Of a DNA stretch of 64,000 nt, positions 57,101-64,000 are shown piece after piece. Below the pieces are notes generated by a model. It saw nothing but the letters and a program-made list of their open reading frames with translations, made no database searches and was not told where the DNA came from. The position numbers and the translations under genes were made by a program. Positions within the stretch are counted from its first letter, which is position 1, and every line of letters begins with the position of its first letter. The DNA comes from Cephalopachus bancanus. Taxonomy: Eukaryota > Chordata > Mammalia > Primates > Tarsiidae. The stretch spans positions 16,472,501 to 16,536,500 of the forward strand of contig JAPVLO010000001.1 of NCBI GenBank assembly GCA_027257055.1, read 5' to 3'.

Positions 57101-60100
57101 AGAGGTGGAAGGAGAGTCTGCAGAGTCATCACGTGGGGAGCGAGGGGAAGGTGGGAAGGGTTAGCCGGGGCGTGGCTGGTAAGTAGCACCTGGTGGGTGA
57201 CCAGACCGGGGTGTGGGGGGTGCCATGGCGAGAGCTTCCAGGCAGCATCCGTACATCCACCTGGCGAGCACCAAGCGAGTGTGTCCCGCTCCACGCTGTG
57301 CGTTCCAGGCCGCGGTGGGATCGAATGGCAGGTTTCCTGCCTTCAAAGAGCTCGTTTTTGCTGGAAGAGAACTGTAACCCAGCCCCGTCTCGTAGCGGCA
57401 GTGTGTTGATGCAGTGGCAGGTACTCAGATGCCCACTTGGCAGGGAATGTTCCCAGGTCAGCATGTTCAGAGCGCTTTGCCTCTGAGCATTCCTAGACTC
57501 GTGTAAGTTGGCTTCTGAAGGCTCAAGTGACGCGTGTACTGCCTCTGTTTGGATCGCATGCTGAGGTTGAAGCCAAGAGATGAAGAACTCAGGAGCCTTT
57601 GGGAAACCTTCATAGATGAAGCAGGACAGGTGTCAGATAGCACAAGGACGTTGGCAGAGTCGTCGGCGGCTGCCTCCTTAGTTTACCATCTACACGGATG
57701 CGTCTGCACTTGCCTGCCCCTTTCAGAGTGGGTTAGCTGCAGGTGCTCGTGTCCCGTCCCCACATCAAAGGCCAGCCCTACACTTGCACACGCGTGTGCT
57801 CAGCACAGGCAGCGGCTAGCAGACCATGTGCCATCCGGCCAGGCCGTGTAGCCGGAGGCGTTCTCGAAAGTGGCGGACCGGCTGGCCTCAGAGGCTAAAC
57901 CTGTGACGACGACAGGCGGAACTCATGTTTCCCTCCCTGATTGCCCAAGACAGGGCTGCAGTGTGATCAGCCGCAGGCCAGGCGTGGTCGGCCGGAGGTA
58001 GCGAGGAGGCCGTGACTGCAGGAGGAGGCGCGGAGCTCCACGGTGGCCTCGCAGCGCGTCCTTGTAGCCCACGCCGACGACAGCAGGCTCTGGGCTTCCT
58101 TGCGAAGACCCTGTGCCCGCTCCCACTCAGCCGGAGCACGTGCACGAAGCCTTGCAGGCCGCAGGCCGGGCTGAGCGTGTTCCTGAATTGGTGTCCTTCT
58201 CCCAGCACTAAGCCACAGGCACCTGGGGCATGTGTGTCTGGATGAGGAAACTCAGGCCTGGGACAGTAGTCAGGGAGCAGCCCCAGGTGGGTGCTGCGGA
58301 GAGTGAGGGAGGCAGTGATTCAGCCGCCCCCAGAGTGTCAGCGTCTCCAGATGCGATGCAGGACGTGTCTGCCTGGCGATGGCCACAAGGGGACCTGATT
58401 GAGGTCGGGGTGTCCTGTGCCGAGGGAGCGCTGACCAGTTTGTGACACGGAAGGGCCATCTGGGCGTCCCCTCGGGCCTGTCTGCGTAGGCAGCAAGCAT
58501 GCCATGCTCCCTGGAGGCACAGAGGCAGAAGGACGCAGTTTAGAAGACGTGGGCATCCCCGTCCCCCAGGTGAGCACTGTCTCTGCTTTCTGTTTCTGTT
58601 TTCTAACCGCAGAAGGGATGTGTGGGTTTTCTTCCACAGTGTGAGCATTTTTGCTGCTGGATTCTGCTATCGCAGACCTGTCCAACTCACCTTGGTAGTC
58701 TGGGAACTGTCCTAAGGATGGATTTGACAGACCCACTGTGCCTGTGTAACTCCCACGCCGGACTGACGTGGGCAGCCCTGTGGCGCCTGCTGGCTGCCGG
58801 GCGTATCCTAGGAGCTGGAAGTGCTTAGTGCATGCCACGCTGTGATCCCAGCTTACCGCCTAGTTCTTCCTTCTGTGGGAAGTAGCAAGAAATTATTGAT
58901 TGAGGATCTCTTGATTTTACAGAACTGTTTTAGAGGAAGTTTCTCGTTGGACGGGGGCGTTCTGTTGGCCCTTCCATGTTACGGAGATGCTGCCCGGGCC
59001 GGGCCTGCCTTGTCCTGTGCGACACCTGAGTCTCCTGAGTGTCCGACCAGCCGGTGTCCGTTTCAACTTGTCTGTCATTGTTCACCCTGAAACAGCTCAG
59101 CTTCGGCTGTGTGGACAGCCGCAGGGGCTTGTGGGCTGTCCAGGCGTGGCACGGACCTCCCTCCCGTGGCTCTTGGGTCAGGACTGCAGGAGAGCTGTTG
59201 CGGTTCCTCACAGAATCGCTGCCTGTCTGTACTTGCAGCGGTGTCTTTGTTTCGTTTTTCCAGGCTGTTCGTAGCAGTTGCTCATATAACAAACTTGCAG
59301 TGGTGAGCAATTGTAGACGAGTCGTGCAGGGTGACCACTGGACTATTTGGTCTCTGCTGTGCAAGTCTACTTTTGAATCAGGGGCATTGCTTCCTCCTGA
59401 GGGTTCAGCGAAGCCTCGGGAGAGAACACAAGCTGCGTCGGCCAGGCCCCGTGGTTCCAGTCACAGCCCTGTCGAGGGCGGCCGGGGTGCAGACCCACCC
59501 CCGAGGCCCTCGGCTGTTCTGCTCGGCACCCGGGGCTCCCTGCCGAGTCTGCGTGGCGCCCTGCCCTCCCTGCCCCTCTGTCCGCTGAAGGCTGAAGACT
59601 GCCGCCTGCCTGAGCTGTCCGGTCGTGCTTAGCGGGTGCCCTTGCTGTGCGCAGAGGGGCTCGCACACCCCGCACGCCGGCCCAGAGGTGTGTGGGGTCT
59701 TGTGCACACGGAACAGCAGGCCTGGGGCAGTGTGGTGGCCCGCACAGGGTCTGTGGGCTTGTGCTTGGGGCAGGCTGGGGTTTCGCCCGAGGAGACCCGA
59801 GCTGTGGCCATCTTGCCACCCCGTCTTGCTGTCTGGACAGGGGAGTCACAGCTGCTCCGCGAGGCTGGTAGAGCCAGTGGGACTGCGGAGGGAAAGGGCG
59901 TGGGCCACGCAGCAGATGGTAGACAGGCGTGCTCTCGACTCTGCGTGGACCGGAGGGGTGCAAGGCCCCGCGTGGCAGCTCGCCGTGGGTGTCTGTGTCC
60001 GGGTTTCTTTTTCTGTAACCTACTCTTTGAGCCTCTCTTTATTTTTGTATTCTTATTTTTATTTCTTGTTTTTTTTGAGTCGGAGTCTCCCTCTGTCGCC

Positions 60101-62457
60101 CAGACTGGAGCGCGGTGGCTGCTCCCGGCCCCCACAGCCTCGACCCGCCAGGCTCCGGCGATCCTTCCGCCTCAGTCTTCCGAGTAGCCGGAACTACAGG
60201 CGCGCGCTACCACGCCCAGCTGATGTTTGATTTCTTGTAGAGACGAGGTCTGGCCAAGTTGCCCAGGCGGGTCTCGAGCCCGCGGGCTCAGGCCATCCAC
60301 TCACCAGGCCCGGCCAAGCCTCTCTTTAAAAGACAGGTTCTGAGAGTCCAGCCGAGGGCGTTCATGATGAGGTGGTCTGTGAGTGAAGTTCGTGTCAGTG
60401 CTGTAGAACGCCACCTGTCGTTGAGGCGGGACATCAGGCTTGGCCTGGGCCGTCTTCTGGTCCAGCTGCCTGTTCCCTCGTGCCCTTAATACTCCTCGCG
60501 ACGCAGCTCTCTAGCCCGGCCCGCTGCCGTCTCCGGGAGCCCACCGGGGGCTTGCGTCCAGGGTCACCCTGACGCCCAGACCACGGTGCTCACCACCTGG
60601 GCGCAAGTCTCCCTGGGCCGGGGCCTGAACACGTCTGGCAGCGAGCCCGGAAGGGAGAGCAGGGGTCCCGAACGGGAGCGGCGGGAGGTGGGGCGGTCGC
60701 GGCCGAGGGAAGGGCGGTGCGCGGTGCTGGGGCAGGAGGCCCCAGAGGTGGGGTTGCGTCGCAGCCGCGCGCGGGGGCCTGGACTCCTGCTCTGGCCGAG
60801 CCCTTCGGGCTGCCGTGGCGATGCACCGCGGACCGGGGCTCGTGAGCCCTGAAGGCCTCTGGCTCGCTGTCCCGGAGCCGGCTTGGCGCCTGGGGAGGAC
60901 CCGCTTCCTGGGGCGCAGACTGCGCCTCTGACTCCTCGCCGGGGCGAAGGGCTCCGCCCCGTGACCTCGTCGCCTCCAGAGGCCCCACCTTCACGCACTG
61001 CCCCCTTGGGAGTGGGGGCTTCGGCCTGTGGAGTTACAGGCGTGTGGACGTCCAAACCACAGCCTGGTCTTTCTGTCAGTCTCCCCGTGACTGGCTGGTG
61101 TGTCGCGTCCGGGGGCGACAGGCTGAACGGAAGGCTTCACGTCACAGTCCTCAAGCCGCCCGGCACTGTTCACGTTTTCCTTAGCAGGTCTGTACAGACT
61201 CACTAGACAGTGTTTTGTTTCTCAAGAAGATTAACACGTGCTGGCAAGATCACTGCAGACAAATGGTAAGCGTGCTCGCCTTCTGCCGGACGGGCTGGCG
61301 TGTGCTCCCGCCAGAGTCCTCCCATGCCCGCCACGTTCCCCACGTCCCCGCCTGCTGGCTCTCCCCGCCCTCTCCGTCCTGCCCAGCCGCCGGCTCAGCT
61401 GCCCGGGCGCGCCCCGAGTATTGGGGCGCATGCCCTCGCTCAGTCCTGCGTCTCCCCGGGGCTTTCTCATCAGGGCGTGGCCTCCTGGGTCTCCCCTCCG
61501 CCGCGTGGGCGTGGCTGAGGGGCGGGAGCTCTGTCCAGGCTGAACCCCAGGGAGAGCTTTGGGAGAGCCTCGTCCAGTTCCGGCGGGTGCTGCCGACGGG
61601 GGCCTTCCAGTCCCTGGGCCCCGCAGAGATGACAGACCCTCAGACTCCTGCGCGCACCCCCCGCTCTCTGTCCTTGGTCACAGCTGACTCCTGGCAGTCG
61701 AGCCTGGCTCAGCTGGGCCCTTAGCTCGGGGCTGCAGCAACTCGGGTTTGATTTTGCGTCTGTGAGTTTTTAGTGGGACCTGGCTGTCACTTAGGTGAGA
61801 GAAAAGACTGTATTAATAGCTCGCCTAAGTAGGTTGAATTCTTTTGTTTTCTAAATGAGGTAAGTAGGAGACGACGGCTGCGTCTCTGTTCTGGGCCAGG
61901 CGCCTGGTAGACGCTAGAAATAGATGCGTGTCCGTTGGGAAGGTTTTGGGAACACGTGAACGAGCCCCACCGTGGGGTGCCGCAGGCCGGGTGGCAGGGG
62001 TGCAGGGGCAGCTGTTGTCCCGTGTCCCTCGCTCCGCTCGCGCTGCAGAGTCACGGGGGTGAGCTTCCCGGAGCTCGGTGCACCGCCCTCGCCTAGCAAG
62101 AGGTGCCTCGCCAGTCGGGACCTGAGCGCCTGTGAACAACGTCCTTTGGGCCCAGAGCTGTGAGGTCCCCACAGCAGACTGACTGTATCGAGGAGGTGAA
62201 AGTCACGCCAAGGGGAAGAGAGTCACTTGGGGAAGGCGAGCCGCAAGGCCTTGGCAGGCAGCCCCTTCCCCCCGCGAGACGGCGGCTGGACTGGGGACAG
62301 CACAGCAGCGTGGCCCAGGAGGTCTTGTCTTGATGGTTTTGCCCACAAAATCCTGAGTGAGCGCTTCTCCTTTCCGGCTGCAGATCATGGTCAGGAGCAT
62401 CTTCTTGTTTTTGGACCGCACGTACGTGCTCCAGAACTCCCTGCTTCCTTCCATCTG
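45028..62457 (+). CDS. CUL4A: CUL4A, cullin-4A (5' part, coding exons 1-5)
   Basis: CUL4A is the scaffold of CRL4 ubiquitin ligases: its N-terminus holds DDB1 and its DCAF substrate receptors, and its C-terminus holds RBX1 and the NEDD8 site. Exons in the window: 45028-45175, 45333-45448, 53819-53922, 61196-61265, 62384-62457. They give about 170 of the roughly 759 residues, so the DDB1-binding end and the start of the first cullin repeat are present; the remainder lies beyond 64000. The N-terminus is [20 protein letters not shown] in a strong start context (GCCATGG). Phases match throughout. Intron 3 is a U12-type AT-AC intron. Exon 2 differs from human at about six positions (from memory), most of them to G or C. 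The promoter is shared with PCID2. Confidence 0.97.
45333..45448 (+). CDS. CUL4A: CUL4A coding exon 2
   Basis: [16 protein letters not shown] to NLEELYQ. Acceptor CTCCCCGCAG, donor GTAGGC. Intron 1 is only 157 nt and lies within the CpG island. Confidence 0.97.
45980..46070 (+). repeat. Three-copy minisatellite with palindromic E-boxes
   Basis: A 30-31 bp unit starts at 45980, 46011 and 46041. Each copy contains CAGCACGTGCTG (45984, 46015, 46045), a perfect 12-bp palindrome around the E-box CACGTG. It lies in CUL4A intron 2, about 1 kb after the ATG. Confidence 0.9.
47091..47352 (+). mobile_element. Alu inserted in the L1
   Basis: Dimer with a small left-arm deletion (GGATTTGAGCCAGGC). Confidence 0.9.
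47672..47961 (-). mobile_element. Older Alu inserted in the L1
   Basis: AluJ/S-like wording without the lineage-specific middle; long poly-T. Confidence 0.88.
49784..50042 (-). mobile_element. Alu (CUL4A intron 2)
   Basis: Antisense, CpG-containing, with an arm deletion; GCGGGATTACAG is duplicated near its end. Confidence 0.9.
52609..52680 (-). mobile_element. Alu remnant with internal deletion
   Basis: CAGGGTCTCACTGTCACCC joined directly to CTGGAACTACAGGTG. Confidence 0.6.
52690..52982 (-). mobile_element. Alu (CUL4A intron 2)
   Basis: Full antisense dimer. Confidence 0.9.
53819..53922 (+). CDS. CUL4A: CUL4A coding exon 3 (before the AT-AC intron)
   Basis: [10 protein letters not shown] to AQILQFR plus GA of Glu. 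The acceptor is TCTCTTTTTAG. The next bases are ATATCCTTTT, a perfect U12 donor; read-through would meet a stop within seven codons. Confidence 0.95.
54268..54730 (+). mobile_element. Ancient LTR-like dispersed repeat
   Basis: Begins ATTCCCACAAACTTGACAAC and contains CTCTGCTCAGGGTCTCACA and GGAATGACACGAGGCGTG, as in a common degraded mammalian LTR-type repeat. Family not assigned with confidence. In CUL4A intron 3. Confidence 0.45.
54873..55163 (+). mobile_element. Alu (CUL4A intron 3)
   Basis: Near-consensus copy with target duplication AGAAAGGAGGTTTCA on both sides (starting 54858 and about 55165). Confidence 0.93.
56087..56416 (+). mobile_element. Alu with a 26-nt 5' leader
   Basis: The Alu proper starts at 56113 (GGCCGGGCTCCG). 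The 15-bp target duplication AAAGGAGAAAGAAGA (56072-56086, 56417-56431) places CCCTATCTCTTAAAAAATTA and a few more bases inside the insertion. Confidence 0.8.
60069..60315 (-). mobile_element. Alu (CUL4A intron 3)
   Basis: CpG-rich antisense copy; the outer left arm is shortened. Confidence 0.9.
61196..61265 (+). CDS. CUL4A: CUL4A coding exon 4 (after the AT-AC intron)
   Basis: [16 protein letters not shown] to CRQM, donor GTAAGC. It starts after CTGTAC, so the intron ends in AC. Confidence 0.95.
62384..62457 (+). CDS. CUL4A: CUL4A coding exon 5
   Basis: [17 protein letters not shown] to LLPSI plus TG of Trp. Acceptor CCGGCTGCAG, donor GTGAGT. The following exon (starting with Asp-Met-Gly in the family) is not in the window. 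Confidence 0.96.
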
Positions 62458-64000
62458 GTGAGTGCCCTCGTCTGCAGAGCCTCCGTCTGGTCCGGGTCTT
62501 CGGCAGGCTGCTGCGCTGGAGTGTGGGTGACGACTCGTGCCCTGGTTCCTTCTGGTGTTTGGTTGCAGCCAAAACATCCGTGTGGACGGTGGGGTCCTGG
62601 GTGGGGTCCCCGTGGGTCTTGGCCTGGGATGCCTTGGCCTCCAGCCCGTGCGGGGGGTCACGGAGACACTGGGACAGGCAGGTGCCTGGGGAGGTCTTAT
62701 CCCGCTCTAGCCAGCTGGCGCTGCTCTTCCCGGCCGGGCATCCCCAGGATCCCACGTGTGGACACAGTTGGAAGTGCTCTGGGGGCTCCCACCTCTCCAC
62801 CCGGGCACATGCTGCAGAGCTGCCGGCCACGAGGGCACGTGCCGGGCTCCGTCTCGCTGACGGCTGACGCCTGAGCCTAGCGCGCCCAGTGTGGCAGTTG
62901 GAGCTGAGAGAGAAGCCGGCTGCCGCGAGGTCACGGCCCTGGCCAGAGCACAGGCGCACCCTTGGGCTCACGCAGGTTTCTTCTGCCCATCCCGCGTTGT
63001 CTTCTTGGGGCCGTATGCATCGCAAGTTGTGGGCCCGGGCGCGGCCCTCCTCAGCCGCTTCCACAGCCCGGCTGGCCTGCGTGTCTGCTGGGACCGCTGT
63101 CAGGCCAGATCCCCAGGGACCCCGAAAGAGAAGGCACTGTGTCTGAAAAGCTGAAGAAGTGACCCGGAGTCAAGGGATGAGACGTGGGCTTTACAGGGAG
63201 CACGGCTGGACAGGAACAAGCTGCTCCCAGTTGTGGAAGGCACACGGCTTCCATGGCATCTCACACGGGTAGAGCGCAGGCCCAAACCTGGAGAGGCAGG
63301 GTTCCTAGTGCCCAGGTGGAGTGCGAGAAGGAACCTGCACACACGTTGCATGTACACAGCAGTGCTGTGATTTCTTACCTGGGTGGGACTTTTAACGTTA
63401 TCATGAAGCAAAGGCAGCCCAGGGTCAGGGGCAGTGATCCTAGGCAGAACTGATCTGGTCTGGACCAGCTTGGCGACTGCCTGCAGGAAGGGTGCAGAGA
63501 ACTGTCGCCATGAAGGGCTGGAGATGCAGTTAGCAGGCGGGAGGACCTCTGCCCATGTTCTCGGCACGTCCAGTGTGGCTGGGCATGGAGCCTGAGGGGA
63601 CGAGGACATCCCAGCTTGGCCACTTCCGGGGCCCTCCTTAGGCTCCAGCCCTTATGCAGGGAGTCTTGCCATGTCCCACCATGCCCAAGCTGACTTGCGA
63701 CAAAAGCGGTGTCCAGTCTCATCCTCTGATTTACCTTGTTCTTGTTCTCTTTTGGTGTACAACTTCTCCCATTTAAAAGTAAAGGTGGAGGCTGGACACG
63801 GTGGCTCACGCCTGTAATCCCAGCACTTTGGGAGGCCAAGGCAAGATCATCACTTGAGCCCAGGGGTCCGAGACCAGCCTGGGCTACATAGCAAGACCTC
63901 GTCTCTACAAAAAGCATTTAAAAATTAGCTGGATGTAGTGACATGCCCCTGCAGTCCTAGCTTCTCAGGAGGCTGAGGCGGAAGGATCCCCTGAGCCCAG
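62458..64000 (+). other. CUL4A: CUL4A intron 5 (partial)
   Basis: No exon is recognised. A 323-codon minus-strand open frame (63064-62093) overlaps exon 5 and has no recognisable content. An Alu begins at 63788. Confidence 0.75.
63788..64000 (+). mobile_element. Old Alu cut by the window end
   Basis: AluJ-like (CTACATAGCAAGACCTCGTC); continues beyond 64000. Confidence 0.9.

Larger units (their letters stand above)
53923..61195 (+). other. CUL4A: CUL4A intron 3: U12-type AT-AC intron
   Basis: The frame requires GA, then intron ATATCCTTTT ... CTGTAC, then A-GAC-TCA. The donor matches the minor-class consensus at every position. TTTTCCTTAGC at 61175-61185 resembles the U12 branch element; its adenosine at 61183 is 12 nt from the end. 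Length 7273 nt. It holds Alus at 54873, 56113 and 60069 (-), and an ancient LTR-like repeat. Confidence 0.92.

Noticed and set aside
62093..63064. 323-codon minus-strand frame in CUL4A intron 5
   Set aside because: It overlaps CUL4A exon 5 antisense, has low-complexity composition and no recognisable domain.

Overview
This is a vertebrate, clearly primate, chromosomal window. It has long introns, CpG islands, L1 fragments and about forty 7SL-derived Alu elements. Three gene identities are secure because their exons translate, splice junction by splice junction, into known proteins: the 3' part of PROZ (protein Z, + strand, 723-7605), all of PCID2 (- strand, 43791 down to 11113), and the first five coding exons of CUL4A (+ strand, 45028-62457, continuing past the window). 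This order is that of human chromosome 13q34. The source is probably not human. PROZ and several PCID2 and CUL4A residues differ from the human proteins as I remember them. Most Alus also carry a shared set of differences (e.g. CTACAATAAATCAAAAA in the middle and GAGACTCCAACTC at the end) that I do not recognise from human AluJ/S/Y or from lemur/galago Alus. A tarsier-like primate is my best guess, at low to moderate confidence.

Layout. 1-7860: PROZ from the second EGF-like exon to its poly(A) signal. 7860 to about 10730: intergenic sequence with Alus. About 10730-43791: PCID2, 14 coding exons giving an intact 399-residue product. 43200-45900: a CpG island holding the divergent PCID2/CUL4A promoter, with an unusual array of about 20 GC-rich tandem units just upstream of CUL4A. 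45028-64000: CUL4A exons 1-5 in long introns containing an old antisense L1 and several Alus.

Functionally, PROZ is an inactive-protease cofactor in coagulation control. PCID2 is the PCI-domain subunit of the TREX-2 mRNA-export complex. CUL4A is the scaffold of DDB1-linked ubiquitin ligases. PCID2 and CUL4A probably share promoter chromatin. Both also contain a minor-class (U12-type) AT-AC intron that can be read from the sequence: PCID2 intron 4 and CUL4A intron 3. I found no previously undescribed gene system. The observations most worth checking are the paired AT-AC introns, the promoter tandem array, the three-copy perfect palindromic E-box in CUL4A intron 2, serial Alu insertions reusing one target site, and an Alu with a 5' leader inside its target-site duplication.
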